Shown: positions 36,864-45,784, numbered from the stretch's first letter. The stretch: 64,000 nt of DNA from JACPYG01 sp038063015 (GCA_038063015.1 JBBTVX010000001.1:158495-222494), one strand, 5' to 3'. Notes: generated by a model not told the origin, from the letters alone. Made by a program: numbers and translations.

Positions 36864-37865
36864 ATGGAAAATAATTTTCAAACACAAACGCCAAAAAGAA
36901 ATTTGCCGAGAGATGTATTTTTGCATCTTTTAGTAGTAGTTACTCTTTATTGGTCGGCAATAAGTTTTGTGGCGCTTTTGTGGCAGTACATAAATTATTT
37001 TTTTCCGGACGCCCTTAATAGATATTATAATTACTTCAGCTTTACGGGACCCATCAGGTTTGCGGTTGCTTCATTAATTATTGTTTTTCCCATTTTTATT
37101 TTTGTTTCATGGCATTTAAATAAAATTTATGCCAAAGAATCGCAAGTTAGAGAATCAAAAATAAGAAAATGGCTTATTTACTTAACGCTTTTTGTCGCTT
37201 CACTTATAATTATCGGCGACTTAGTAAGCGTTATAAATACGTTTTTGGGAGGAGAAATAACAGCAAGGTTTATTTTGAAAGCATTGTCGGTACTTTTGGT
37301 GGCGGGTATGGTTTTCGGATATTATCTAGACGACGTAAGAAAAAGCATGCCATCAAAATCAGCGAAATATTTTGCATGGACGACAAGCACAATAGTTTTA
37401 ATTGTAATTGTGGGAGCTTTTTTTATAATTGGTTCTCCTGCGGGAGCAAGGTTAGCCCAGTTTGACCAGCAGAAAATTAGCGATTTACAGAATATACAAT
37501 ATCAGGTCGTGAATTATTGGCAAAGAAAAGAAAAGTTGCCAGAAAAATTAACCGATTTACAAGATTCTATTTCGGGTTTTGTTGTGCCGGCTGATTCTCA
37601 AACAGGCATTTCTTTTGAATATAATATAAAAAATTATGAGGCATTGACTTTTGAGTTGTGCGCTGTATTCAACAAGCAAGGCGAAGACAGCAATAGATAT
37701 TATGAGACCGTACCATATCCCGATCCCGCGTCAGTCAAGAGTCAATACAACTGGAGCCACCAAGCCGGCCGGGTCTGTTTTGAAAGAATAATTGATAAAC
37801 AATTATACCCCCCATTTAGCAAAAGTAAATCTGGCGTAAACATAAATAAATATCCATTGGATTAG
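36864..37865 (+). CDS. DUF5671 multi-pass membrane protein
   Basis: The 333-residue protein has five or six hydrophobic helices (LHLLVVVTLYWSAISFVALLW, FAVASLIIVFPIFIFVSWHL, WLIYLTLFVASLIIIGDLVSVI, WTTSTIVLIVIVGAFFIIG), with the DUF5671 start PRDVFLHLLVVVTLYWSAISF. A C-terminal exported segment follows (LQNIQYQVVNYWQRKEKLPEKLTDLQ), which resembles the pseudopilin-like tail seen in such proteins. The function is unknown. It follows the ABC transporter by 34 bases on the same strand. Confidence 0.75.
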   Translation: MENNFQTQTPKRNLPRDVFLHLLVVVTLYWSAISFVALLWQYINYFFPDALNRYYNYFSFTGPIRFAVASLIIVFPIFIFVSWHLNKIYAKESQVRESKIRKWLIYLTLFVASLIIIGDLVSVINTFLGGEITARFILKALSVLLVAGMVFGYYLDDVRKSMPSKSAKYFAWTTSTIVLIVIVGAFFIIGSPAGARLAQFDQQKISDLQNIQYQVVNYWQRKEKLPEKLTDLQDSISGFVVPADSQTGISFEYNIKNYEALTFELCAVFNKQGEDSNRYYETVPYPDPASVKSQYNWSHQAGRVCFERIIDKQLYPPFSKSKSGVNINKYPLD

Positions 37866-37894
37866 TGGGTATATATAATTAATTTAAAAAAACT

Positions 37895-38185
37895 ATGGTA
37901 AATCCAGAAATGGGCCCACGTGAGCCCGAAGAAAACCCACAAGAAGAAAATAATATTGAAGTAGAAGGAACTCCAGAAGAAATTTTGGAAACACTCAAAG
38001 AGGCGATTGAGACTGGAGGTGAGGTTGAAATGGCGCAAGAAACCAAAGGAGGAATTATAGTAAACAACGCCTTCCCCATTTCAATTGAGGGAGATTCTTT
38101 AACTATTGAATCAGAAGGTTTTGGTTTTGATATAAACATTGGAACCATAAAAAAAGTTAAATTAATTAAAAATCCAGAGAAATAA
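37895..38185 (+). CDS. Small acidic protein sharing an N-terminal tag with its neighbour
   Basis: The 96-residue protein begins MVNPEMGPREPEENPQEENN, followed by a compact C-terminal part (GGIIVNNAFPISIEGDSLTIESEGFGFDINIGTIKKVKL) that looks like small beta strands. The next gene begins MFNPEMGPREPEEETPQENN and then diverges completely. No ribosome site is clear for either. No family is recognised. Confidence 0.5.
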   Translation: MVNPEMGPREPEENPQEENNIEVEGTPEEILETLKEAIETGGEVEMAQETKGGIIVNNAFPISIEGDSLTIESEGFGFDINIGTIKKVKLIKNPEK

Positions 38186-38210
38186 AAAATAAAATTAAAA
38201 TTTTAGAAAT

Positions 38211-38528
38211 ATGTTTAATCCAGAAATGGGCCCGCGGGAACCCGAAGAAGAAACTCCGCAAGAAAATAATAATGAACCAGAGGGATTTCCAGAATCAGAA
38301 CTAGAAGAAGTCGAAGAGTTTTCCGAAATGTCGCCTGAAGATTTTCAAGAAATGTTGGCTCAGCTTCCAATTATGGAAGAGGATTTAAAAGCAAAGAAAG
38401 AAGAGTTAGAAATTGTCAGAGCCACTGGAGATAAAGACTTAGATAAGATTGCAGGGCTTCTTGAAGTTATAGGATTGTTAGAGGATGAAATTTCCGCTCG
38501 CAAAGAAATTCAGGGAGAACTAGAATAA
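38211..38528 (+). CDS. Small acidic helical protein sharing the same N-terminal tag
   Basis: The 105-residue protein has the tag NPEMGPREPEE, a disordered acidic linker and a helical C-terminus (SEMSPEDFQEMLAQLPIMEEDLKAKKEELEIV, LLEVIGLLEDEISARKEIQ). The tag shared with the gene 25 bases upstream suggests N-terminal duplication or a common partner-binding peptide. Function unknown. Confidence 0.5.
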   Translation: MFNPEMGPREPEEETPQENNNEPEGFPESELEEVEEFSEMSPEDFQEMLAQLPIMEEDLKAKKEELEIVRATGDKDLDKIAGLLEVIGLLEDEISARKEIQGELE

Positions 38529-38586
38529 TTGTGGATATCTTATTGAAAAGGGTATAAAATTTTGGATAAGTTGTTGATGATAGGCG

Positions 38587-38664
38587 TTGACAGTAGTTTT
38601 TAATTCTGATAAAGTTAAAATAATCGATAATGTGAAACATAATGTCCGTCTGACCACGGGCATT
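38587..38664 (+). promoter_or_regulatory. nusA promoter and leader hairpin
   Basis: TTGACA at 38587-38592 and TAAAGT at 38610-38615 have a 17-bp spacer. The leader contains AATGTCCGT-CTGACC-ACGGGCATT at 38641-38664 followed by a T-rich stretch (ATTCTTTAT), 30 bases before the nusA start. This looks like a weak terminator that could attenuate nusA. Autoregulation is inferred. Confidence 0.5.
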
Positions 38665-38694
38665 ATTCTTTATAAAAATTAAATATTTAATATA

Positions 38695-39990
38695 ATGGAT
38701 ATCAAATCATTTCAAAGAGCTTTGGCCCAAATAGCGGAAGAAAGGGGAATTTCTCCGGAAGTAATTATAGGAACGCTGGAAGCGGCTATTGCTACCGCAT
38801 ACAAAAAAGATTATGGCAAAAAGGGCCAGAAAATAAAGGCAAAGTTTGATCCTGTTTCCGGCGATGTTCAGTTCTGGCAGATAAAGCTGGTGGTTGATGA
38901 ATCAATGCTTTATACGGAAGAAGAAATAGAAGCATTAAAAGAAAGAAAAATGATTCCCGCTGAAGAATTAGAAAAAGAAGGAGAACAAAAAAAAGTTGTT
39001 TTCAATTCGGAAAAACATATAATGCTAGAAGATGCCAAAAAAGAAAACTCTAAGATTAAAGCTACAGAGGAATTAGAAATTCCTTTAGAGTCAAAACAGA
39101 ATTACGGCAGAATCGCCGCTCAAACAGCTAAACAGGTGATATTGCAAAAAATTAGAGAGGCGGAAAAAGAAACAATTTTTTCAGAGTATAGGTCTAAAGA
39201 GGGAGAGATTGTTTCGGGCGTTGTGCAGAGAATTGAGGGTCATACTATTTTTATAGATATTGGCAAAACCCTGGGAATTTTAAACAGGGACGAGCAAATT
39301 CCGGGCGAATTTTACAGACCTAGCCAACGTTTAAAATTGTATATTTTAAAAGTTGAAGAAACCCCAAAAGGGTCTGTCGTTTTGTTATCAAGAGCTTACC
39401 CAAAATTAATTTCAAAACTTTTTGAATTAGAGGTGCCGGAAATCTCTTCTGGGGTCGTTATTATAAAATCAATTGCGCGGGAACCGGGTTTTAGAACAAA
39501 AATTGCTGTTGTTTCAGAAGAAGAAGGCGTGGACCCAATCGGCAGTTGCGTTGGTCAGAGGGGAACTAGAATAATGGCAGTGATTAACGAATTAGGTGGA
39601 GAAAAAATTGATGTTATTGAGTGGCAGAAAGAACCGCAAAAATTTATCGCTAACGCTCTATCTCCAGCCAAAATTGTAGAAGTAAAAATTGGAGACAAAA
39701 ACACAGCAGTGGTTTCTGTTCCGGAAGACCAGCTTTCTTTGGCTATCGGCAAAGATGGAAGGAACGTGCGGTTAGCGGCAAATTTGACCGGCTGGAAAAT
39801 AGATATTAAGACAGTTAACGCGTCAATAATGGAAGAGGAAAAAGAAGGCGAAGACTCTTCGCCAGACACGGGACAGGAAAAATCAGAAAAGAAAGTAAAA
39901 AAAGTTAAAAAATCTAAAAAAGAGCCTTCTGAAAAATTAGAAGAAAAGACAGAGGAGGTTGTTATTATGGTAAAAAATAACCACAAATGA
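38695..39990 (+). CDS. nusA: Transcription termination/antitermination factor NusA
   Basis: NusA binds RNA polymerase and controls pausing, termination and antitermination. The 431-residue protein has the N-terminal polymerase-binding domain (RALAQIAEERGISPEVIIGTLEAAIATAYKK), S1 (GEIVSGVVQRIEGHTIFIDIGKTLGIL), and two KH domains (DPIGSCVGQRGTRIMAVINELGGEKIDVIEW; AVVSVPEDQLSLAIGKDGRNVRLAANLTGWKIDI). The C-terminus is a Lys/Glu tail and not the acidic repeat domains of enterobacteria. The stop overlaps the NYN gene start. Confidence 0.95.
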   Translation: MDIKSFQRALAQIAEERGISPEVIIGTLEAAIATAYKKDYGKKGQKIKAKFDPVSGDVQFWQIKLVVDESMLYTEEEIEALKERKMIPAEELEKEGEQKKVVFNSEKHIMLEDAKKENSKIKATEELEIPLESKQNYGRIAAQTAKQVILQKIREAEKETIFSEYRSKEGEIVSGVVQRIEGHTIFIDIGKTLGILNRDEQIPGEFYRPSQRLKLYILKVEETPKGSVVLLSRAYPKLISKLFELEVPEISSGVVIIKSIAREPGFRTKIAVVSEEEGVDPIGSCVGQRGTRIMAVINELGGEKIDVIEWQKEPQKFIANALSPAKIVEVKIGDKNTAVVSVPEDQLSLAIGKDGRNVRLAANLTGWKIDIKTVNASIMEEEKEGEDSSPDTGQEKSEKKVKKVKKSKKEPSEKLEEKTEEVVIMVKNNHK

Positions 39991-40496
39991 TTTCAAAAGA
40001 AAATAATTTTGTATATATTGACGGTCAGAATTTAAACCTTGGCGTAAAAAGCATGGGGTGGAATTTAGATTTTAAAAAATTTAGAGTATATTTAAGGGAA
40101 AAATATGGTATTTCAAAAGCATATTACTTTGTAGGTTTTGTGGCCGGTAACCAAAAATTATATGATGCCCTTCAAGAATACGGCTACATACTTAATTTTA
40201 AGCCAGTTGTTTTAGGGGATGATAAAAAACCCAAGGGAAACATTGACGCTAATTTAGTTTTAAAGGTAATGATTGACCTTCATGAAAATAGTTTTGACAA
40301 TGCTGTTATTATAACAAGCGATGGCGATTTTTATTGCTTAACCGACTATTTATATGAAAGAAAAAAGCTATCAGCAGTTTTGAGCCCCAATAGGATAAAA
40401 TGCTCTTCTCTTTTAAGAAAATCGGGAAAAGAGAAAATGATTTATTTAGATAATTTAAAGGAAAAATTGGAGTATAAAAGAAAAAGCACCGCCTAA
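39987..40496 (+). CDS. NYN domain protein translationally coupled to nusA
   Basis: The 169-residue protein has the NYN acidic pattern: NFVYIDGQNLNLGVKSMGW, KGNIDANLVLKVMIDL, and NAVIITSDGDFYCLTDYLYE, suggesting a PIN-like RNase or RNA-binding protein. Its ATG overlaps the nusA stop (ATGA), so the two are probably made together. A terminator overlaps the last codons. It resembles the NYN protein at 30854 only in fold. Confidence 0.85.
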   Translation: MISKENNFVYIDGQNLNLGVKSMGWNLDFKKFRVYLREKYGISKAYYFVGFVAGNQKLYDALQEYGYILNFKPVVLGDDKKPKGNIDANLVLKVMIDLHENSFDNAVIITSDGDFYCLTDYLYERKKLSAVLSPNRIKCSSLLRKSGKEKMIYLDNLKEKLEYKRKSTA

Positions 40497-40522
40497 GGAC
40501 AGAACCTTAAGAGGTGCTTTTT
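40482..40522 (+). terminator. Rho-independent terminator of nusA-NYN
   Basis: AAAGCACC-GCC-TAAGG pairs with CCTTA-AGA-GGTGCTTTTT. It includes the last few codons of the NYN gene. Confidence 0.85.
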
Positions 40523-40601
40523 AGTGGTGATATACCATTAGTATATCAAATCAAGGGCGGTTGTCAAGACTTTTAAAAATTAGTAAAATTAATCAAAAAC
40601 T

Positions 40602-41504
40602 ATGTCCGAAACGCCGAATTCAAACCCAGAAACCCGCGAACCCGATCAAAAATCCGAGTCGCTGTCAGCGCCAGAAAATCTTGAGTCGATTTTAGAAAAA
40701 CAAGAAGAGCAAGAAAAAAAAGAATGTGTTGAAGTAATAAAGGCTTGGGTCAAAAAAACAGTTCAAGAATGGCACGACAAGGTTAGTCCAGATTATATTT
40801 TTGTTACAGAAACAGCTAGCGTTCCTTATGGATATGTTTTGAAAGAAACTTGGAAAAATACATATCCAGATGAAGATTGTCCTGATTTTTATAGAATAGA
40901 CCCAACGGCTATTCCCGAACCAGGAAACGACCAGTGGGTTGATGAAAAAACCAAGGAAATAATTAAACAATATTTTTCTAAACGGATAAGAAAGGATGAT
41001 GCAAAAATAATCGTTTTTGATGAAGGTGGACCAAAGACTGAGCCCATTAATTTGGATAAAGTTGAGCAATATATAAACGGAGAAGGAGGGCTCATTGTAT
41101 CAGGTAGAAGTTTGAGAAAAACCATAGTGGGAATTCATTATGCATATAAAAAATATGTTAATAAAAAAGAAGGAGAAATTTGGGCGAGTGGGGACATAAA
41201 CAAAATGAGTTCTGGAGCAACAAGATTTATTTATGGAATTGACGATGAGTCAAGTGAAAAAAATATTTCAGTGCGTCCTACTAGTAAAATTGGGGGAGAT
41301 AGAAATCCGCATAGAGCATATTCAGATGATGAGAAATTAATAAAGAGTGATAATAAGATAAGAAGAGGAGAATATAATTTAACTGGAAATATTGTGAAAC
41401 ACCCAGAACAAAGAAAAAGAGCAGTAGCTTTTGTTAAAGAATTAAGAAAAATTGGGAAGCAGGCGGGTGAAGAATTGTACACCGAATTAGAAATAAATAA
41501 TTAA
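40602..41504 (+). CDS. Hypothetical protein with phosphoribosyltransferase-like motifs
   Basis: The 300-residue protein has a disordered acidic start (MSETPNSNPETREPDQKSES) then a folded part. DYIFVTETASVPYGYVLKETWK, KIIVFDEGGP and GLIVSGRSLRKTIVGIHYAYK resemble the strands and the acidic PRPP-type loop of phosphoribosyltransferase folds. Such a fold is a guess from motif order. The later RRGEYNLTGNIVKHPEQRKRAVAFVKELR is conserved-looking but not recognised. It is monocistronic between a terminator and a repeat-rich gap. Confidence 0.5.
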   Translation: MSETPNSNPETREPDQKSESLSAPENLESILEKQEEQEKKECVEVIKAWVKKTVQEWHDKVSPDYIFVTETASVPYGYVLKETWKNTYPDEDCPDFYRIDPTAIPEPGNDQWVDEKTKEIIKQYFSKRIRKDDAKIIVFDEGGPKTEPINLDKVEQYINGEGGLIVSGRSLRKTIVGIHYAYKKYVNKKEGEIWASGDINKMSSGATRFIYGIDDESSEKNISVRPTSKIGGDRNPHRAYSDDEKLIKSDNKIRRGEYNLTGNIVKHPEQRKRAVAFVKELRKIGKQAGEELYTELEINN

Positions 41505-41518
41505 AATTTAAAAAATAA

Positions 41519-41645
41519 TTGTCATTGCGGACAAGTTTTATTTCGTCATTGCGAGGAGCGAAGCGACGAAGCAATCTAGTCTATATATAGAGATTGCTTC
41601 GCCTGCTGGCTCGCAATGACAAATTAGGATTGCCTCGCAATGACA
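41519..41645. repeat. Palindromic repeat cluster (GTCATTGCGAGG type)
   Basis: Contains TCATTGCGAGGAGCGAAGCG, then GAAGCAATCTAGTCTATATA, then the inverted AGATTGCTTCGCCTGCTGGC and TCGCAATGAC, followed by a further partial TTGCCTCGCAATGAC. The arms form a large hairpin. As far as I recall, repeats of this motif are common in many uncultivated bacterial genomes. It lies between the 40602 gene and hppA. Confidence 0.8.
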
Positions 41646-41655
41646 TGAATTTAAT

Positions 41656-43626
41656 ATGAATCTAACTTATTTTCCGATAATTGTTTCTATTTTTGCGATT
41701 ATTTACGTGTTTTTTCTTATTAAAAAAATAAGAAAATCTCCTGTTGCCGGAGGTAAAGCGGTAGCCATAACTCAAGCCGTGCAAGAAGGCGCAATGTCTT
41801 TTTTGAAAAGACAATATAAAACAGTGAGCATGGTTGCCGTTGTTTTATTTTTTGTTTTATTAGTTTTTATGGGCTGGAAAATAGGGGTTGGATTTTTGAT
41901 TGGAGCAACTCTTTCAGGAATTTCCGGTTTTATTGGTATGTTGGTTTCTACTCAGACAAACACAAGGGTGGCAGAAGCCGCTAAAAAAGGTTTAGTTCAA
42001 GCATTGGATTTATCTTTTAAAGGAGGATTAGTAACAGGACTTTTAGTTGTCAGTTTGGGATTATTGGCTGTATCAGGATATTATTTTTTGACAGGCATAG
42101 AGGGTTTAATCGCTTTGGGTTTTGGAGCAAGTTTAATTTCTGTTTTTGCCAGAGTTGGCGGAGGTATTTATACTAAAGCCGCTGATGTGGGAGCCGACCT
42201 AGTAGGAAAAGTAGAAAAAGGAATTCCAGAAGACGACCCGAGAAACCCGGCAGTAATTGCTGACCAGGTGGGAGATAACGTCGGAGATTGCGCCGGAATG
42301 GCAGCTGATATTTTTGAAACATATTCTGTCGCAATTGTAGCCACAATGATTTTGGGCGCATTATTTTTCCCAAAATCTCCGCAATTTATACTTTTGCCTT
42401 TATTTTTGGGAGGCGTTTCAATTTTAACCTCTATTATCGGAAGCTTTTTTGTAAAATTAGGAGAAAAAAAGAATATTATGGGAGCTATGTATAAAGGAAT
42501 AGCTGTTTGCGTTGTATTGTCTGCTATAATTTTTTATCCTTTAATTACAAAAATGATGGCCGGTCAAGAAGTTAAAGCAATTAATTTCTATTTTGCTTCC
42601 TTGGTTGGCTTGGCAATTGCAATGGGAATGTTTGTTATCACGGAATACTATACTTCTAAAAAATATGGACCGGTGAAATCTATTGCCAAGGCCTCTGAAA
42701 CCGGACACGCCACAAATATAATTAGGGGTTTGGGAATTGGCATGCAGTCAACTGCTTTTCCAGTTTTGTTAATTGCTTTTGGAACAATAATAAGCTTTCA
42801 ATTGGCAGGAATTTATGGCGTGGCAATAGCCGTAATGGCAATGCTTTCTATTTCAGGCATCGTGGTTGCGGTTGATGCTTACGGTCCAATTACTGATAAT
42901 GCCGGCGGGATTGCCGAAATGTCTGGTATGCCAGAAGATGTAAGGAAAATCACAGATGCTTTAGACGCTGTTGGCAATACAACAAAAGCAGTAACAAAGG
43001 GCTATGCCATTGCTTCGGCCGGATTAGCGGCATTAGTTTTATTTTCTGCTTATTCAGAGCAAATAATAGGAAAGTTTGTTTTGGATGACCCAAGGGTCAT
43101 AGCAGGACTTTTAATTGGGGGCTTGCTTCCTTATTTATTTGCTTCTTTTTTAATGGGCGCCGTTGGTAAAACAGCAGGAAAAGTTGTTGAAGAAGTAAGA
43201 CGGCAGTTTAAACAAATAAAAGGATTAATGGAGGGAACCGGTAGGCCGGAATACGGCAAATGCGTTGATATTGTAACAAAAGCAGCAATAAAAGAAATGT
43301 TGTTGCCGGCTTTAATTCCTGTATTAGCTCCGATATTAGTCGGCTTTATTTTAGGTCCGCAGGCGCTGGGTGGATTATTAATTGGCAGTATAATCACAGG
43401 ATTATTTGTCGGACTTTCAATGACAACCGGCGGAGCGGCTTGGGATAATGCCAAAAAATATATTGAAGAAGGCAATTTGGGCGGCAAGGGCTCATTTGCC
43501 CACCAAGCCGCAGTTACCGGCGATACCGTCGGCGACCCATACAAAGACACCGCAGGCCCAGCCATCAATCCGATGATAAAGGTCTTAAATATTGTAGCGT
43601 TATTAATAGTTTCATTTTTAGTTTGA
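41656..43626 (+). CDS. hppA: Membrane-bound proton-translocating pyrophosphatase, K+-independent type
   Basis: The enzyme couples pyrophosphate hydrolysis to proton pumping across the cytoplasmic membrane. The 656-residue protein has about 15-16 membrane helices and the substrate loop DVGADLVGKVEKGIPEDDPRNPAVIADQVGDNVGDCAGMAADIFE in pieces. It also has DNAGGIAEM and the C-terminal GDTVGDPYKDTAGPAINPMIK. At the site that decides potassium dependence the sequence reads GNTTKAVTKG; Lys and Thr at these places mark K+-independent enzymes, whereas K+-dependent ones have Ala and Gly. In a cell with little respiratory capacity this would be a main ion pump. Confidence 0.94.
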   Translation: MNLTYFPIIVSIFAIIYVFFLIKKIRKSPVAGGKAVAITQAVQEGAMSFLKRQYKTVSMVAVVLFFVLLVFMGWKIGVGFLIGATLSGISGFIGMLVSTQTNTRVAEAAKKGLVQALDLSFKGGLVTGLLVVSLGLLAVSGYYFLTGIEGLIALGFGASLISVFARVGGGIYTKAADVGADLVGKVEKGIPEDDPRNPAVIADQVGDNVGDCAGMAADIFETYSVAIVATMILGALFFPKSPQFILLPLFLGGVSILTSIIGSFFVKLGEKKNIMGAMYKGIAVCVVLSAIIFYPLITKMMAGQEVKAINFYFASLVGLAIAMGMFVITEYYTSKKYGPVKSIAKASETGHATNIIRGLGIGMQSTAFPVLLIAFGTIISFQLAGIYGVAIAVMAMLSISGIVVAVDAYGPITDNAGGIAEMSGMPEDVRKITDALDAVGNTTKAVTKGYAIASAGLAALVLFSAYSEQIIGKFVLDDPRVIAGLLIGGLLPYLFASFLMGAVGKTAGKVVEEVRRQFKQIKGLMEGTGRPEYGKCVDIVTKAAIKEMLLPALIPVLAPILVGFILGPQALGGLLIGSIITGLFVGLSMTTGGAAWDNAKKYIEEGNLGGKGSFAHQAAVTGDTVGDPYKDTAGPAINPMIKVLNIVALLIVSFLV

Positions 43627-43631
43627 AGATT

Positions 43632-44357
43632 ATGGGAGAAATAAGACGCGAACAAGAGAATCAGGAGCCTTCGGAACGTGAAGATCGTTTTCATGAACGT
43701 ATGACACAACTTGTGCCAACCTTTTTAGAAATTCGCAAAAAAATGGGCATCAAAGAGGATATAGGGTTTGGTTATTTACCAGAGTTCCATGGCACAGGTA
43801 TTTCAATGGGCGGTTTGCCAGACATTAAAAAAACCAAAGCGGGCGATATAAAATATAGTGTCCAAGGAGGATTACTTCAAGTGTGCCAAGAAAAACTTCC
43901 CAAAGAAGAAGAAAAAAATATACTTGTGATGCCTAAACATTTAGAAAGCAAACAAAGGATTGTTTCAATCCATGATCCCTTTGAAGAATGGGATAAATCA
44001 AAAACATTTACTCATTTAGTTGATGCACCCGACGATGTTTTTATCGGGCTTATTGTTCATGAGCTTGCTCACAGTTATAATTCAAGATCAAAATTTCCTC
44101 CCAAAGTACGTTCTGTTTTAGAAAATCGTCAAAAGAAGGAAGATCCTGATAATAAATATAAATGGAGCTATGACACTCACGATGAAGAAGAAATGGATAT
44201 TATTGCTTCATTATTTGGGTATAAAAATCAAGTTATTGCAAAACTTGATTTTATGATTGATCGAATGAACAAAACTGGTCCAAATTTTAGAAATAGGCAA
44301 TATATAATAGAATCTTTAGAAGACAGAAAACAGCAGGTATTAAAATATTGCTCCTAA
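43632..44357 (+). CDS. Putative zinc metalloprotease-like protein
   Basis: The protein has a zincin HExxH motif (FIGLIVHELAHSYNSRS) and a downstream Glu-rich helix (HDEEEMDIIASLFGYK) that could give the third zinc ligand, as in gluzincin-like enzymes. The N-terminal part is acidic and disordered (MGEIRREQENQEPSEREDR). There is no signal peptide, so a cytoplasmic role is likely. The ATG at 43632 is preferred over a TTG at 43623 that would overlap the end of hppA. Family unknown. Confidence 0.6.
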   Translation: MGEIRREQENQEPSEREDRFHERMTQLVPTFLEIRKKMGIKEDIGFGYLPEFHGTGISMGGLPDIKKTKAGDIKYSVQGGLLQVCQEKLPKEEEKNILVMPKHLESKQRIVSIHDPFEEWDKSKTFTHLVDAPDDVFIGLIVHELAHSYNSRSKFPPKVRSVLENRQKKEDPDNKYKWSYDTHDEEEMDIIASLFGYKNQVIAKLDFMIDRMNKTGPNFRNRQYIIESLEDRKQQVLKYCS

Positions 44358-44456
44358 AAATTATTTTAAAAAATAAATTTTAATGGAGGTTGAGCTTACA
44401 CCGTGTTATAATTAAATAAAGGTCATTTTAGTTTTTAATATTAATATTTAAAAATT

Positions 44457-44615
44457 ATGAAATATCTTTCTTTGGTTTCTCTTATAATCGCCGTGGTGGT
44501 AGTTGTAAATGAATTCTCATATATTGGCGAAAGTTCTCTTGCTTGGGTTTTAATTGGCTTGGCTGTATCGGTTATTTTGCTTGCCATTGACCAGCTTGGT
44601 TGGATAAAGGCATAA
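44457..44615 (+). CDS. Small two-helix membrane protein
   Basis: A 52-residue reading frame with two helices (YLSLVSLIIAVVVVVNEF and LAWVLIGLAVSVILLAIDQLGW). It is preceded by an extended -10 (TGTTATAAT, about 44404-44412) and followed by a terminator, so it is a likely independent gene. Function unknown. Confidence 0.6.
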   Translation: MKYLSLVSLIIAVVVVVNEFSYIGESSLAWVLIGLAVSVILLAIDQLGWIKA

Positions 44616-44638
44616 TGCCTCTTATTCTAGTTCTAGAC

Positions 44639-44661
44639 AAAAGCCTCCAATAGAGGCTTTT
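44639..44661 (+). terminator. Rho-independent terminator
   Basis: AAAAGCCTC-CAATA-GAGGCTTTT, a nine-base-pair hairpin ending in T-rich sequence. It closes the small membrane protein gene. Confidence 0.85.
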
Positions 44662-44714
44662 ATTGTATTTTTGATAAATTTTTGTTAAGATTAAATCGTA
44701 TTAAGATATATAAT

Positions 44715-44906
44715 ATGGAAAAAGATAAAAAAACCCGTTTTTTGGAAGTTTATGCAAGTTTACCCATAAATCTAAGAGATGAGATTATTTTAGTTTTGAA
44801 AGATAGGGGGCCGATAACCTGGAACGTGGCTTATTTTGAAGTAAAAAATGATACAAAATTAGGAGAAGAAATCCTGAGCAGATTAGATGAGTTAAAAATA
44901 ATTTAA
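44715..44906 (+). CDS. Small hypothetical protein upstream of caspase-like gene
   Basis: The 63-residue protein (MEKDKKTRFLEVYASLPINLR ... FEVKNDTKLGEEILSRLDEL) is helical and soluble. A TATAAT lies just before the ATG and a TTG-containing -35-like box before that, so the transcript may be leaderless. The gene is 12 bases upstream of the 81-residue gene and heads a four-gene group with the caspase-like protein. The family is unknown. Conserved-looking residues SLPINLRDEIILVL suggest a real gene. Confidence 0.6.
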   Translation: MEKDKKTRFLEVYASLPINLRDEIILVLKDRGPITWNVAYFEVKNDTKLGEEILSRLDELKII

Positions 44907-44918
44907 CTTTTTACTATT

Positions 44919-45164
44919 ATGGAAGAAAATAAAAACGAAAATATAAGAGAGCTAATTATCGCAAGATTGGAAGTTATGCCCGATGACAAAAGCATATCAA
45001 TCGGCTCTGATGGCGATTTTACAAAAGATCAATTGATAGAACATGTAAAAAGTGGAGATGAATTGGGTCAAAAAATTATTGGAATACAAATGGACTATTT
45101 AAGAATTTTAAAAGACAAATTTTTCTATGGTGAAAACTTTATTGATAACAAGACCGAAACATGA
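44919..45164 (+). CDS. Small hypothetical protein overlapping the caspase-like gene
   Basis: The 81-residue protein (MEENKNENIRELIIARLEVMP, GDFTKDQLIEHVKSGDELGQK, IQMDYLRILKDKF) is predicted helical. Its C-terminal coding part overlaps the start of the caspase-like gene by 38 bases in another frame, an arrangement typical of translational coupling. Small proteins before caspase-like genes often act as regulators or adaptors. That is an analogy and not seen here. Confidence 0.6.
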   Translation: MEENKNENIRELIIARLEVMPDDKSISIGSDGDFTKDQLIEHVKSGDELGQKIIGIQMDYLRILKDKFFYGENFIDNKTET

Positions 45165-45768
45165 TATCACAACTCGTTATCTTTTTTATTGGAGCCACGA
45201 GCTAATTGATTTGGCGAAAGAAAAAGGATTCTCTGTCCTTGATTTAGACGATAAAAGAGCTAATGCAAAAGAATTTAATAGTATGGTTCGCAAACACGAG
45301 CCATCGTTTGTTTTTATCAATGGACACGGAGACGAAAATGTAGTTTGTGGTCAAGATAATGAAATTTTAGTGGAAGCAGACAAAAATGAAGAGATTTTTT
45401 CTTCAAAAATAATTTATGCTCTTTCATGCAAATCAGCTAAAATATTGGGTCGTAAAAGTATTGAAAAAGGAGCTTTAGTTTATATCGGATATGAAGATGA
45501 TTTTATTTTCTTTCGTGATAACGAAAGAATTTCCAGGCCGCTAGAGGATAAAACAGCAGCATTATTTTTAGAACCATCTAATCAGTTAGTTAGAAGTATG
45601 TTAAAAGGGCATTCCGCAGAAGATTCTTTTAATCGTTCAAAAAATAAATTTTACGAAAATATAAAATCTTTATTATCCAGCGAGTCTTCTGATAACTTTC
45701 TTGTCCCGTGGCTTTTGTGGGATTTGAAAAATCAGGTATGTTTAGGAAAAAAAGACGCTATTTTATGA
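45127..45768 (+). CDS. Caspase/CHAT-like cysteine peptidase domain protein
   Basis: The 213-residue protein has the clan CD dyad layout: strand and loop SFVFINGHGDENVV (candidate catalytic His67), followed by strand and loop KIIYALSCKSAKILG (candidate Cys101), then GALVYIGYEDDF. Such proteins act as proteases in bacterial stress and defence systems or as separases. It has no signal peptide or repeats and is short, i.e. a single peptidase core. It overlaps the preceding 81-residue gene and is followed by a small Cys-containing gene. Dyad assignment is by eye. Confidence 0.65.
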   Translation: MVKTLLITRPKHDITTRYLFYWSHELIDLAKEKGFSVLDLDDKRANAKEFNSMVRKHEPSFVFINGHGDENVVCGQDNEILVEADKNEEIFSSKIIYALSCKSAKILGRKSIEKGALVYIGYEDDFIFFRDNERISRPLEDKTAALFLEPSNQLVRSMLKGHSAEDSFNRSKNKFYENIKSLLSSESSDNFLVPWLLWDLKNQVCLGKKDAIL

Positions 45769-45784
45769 AAACAATTTTTAAAAA

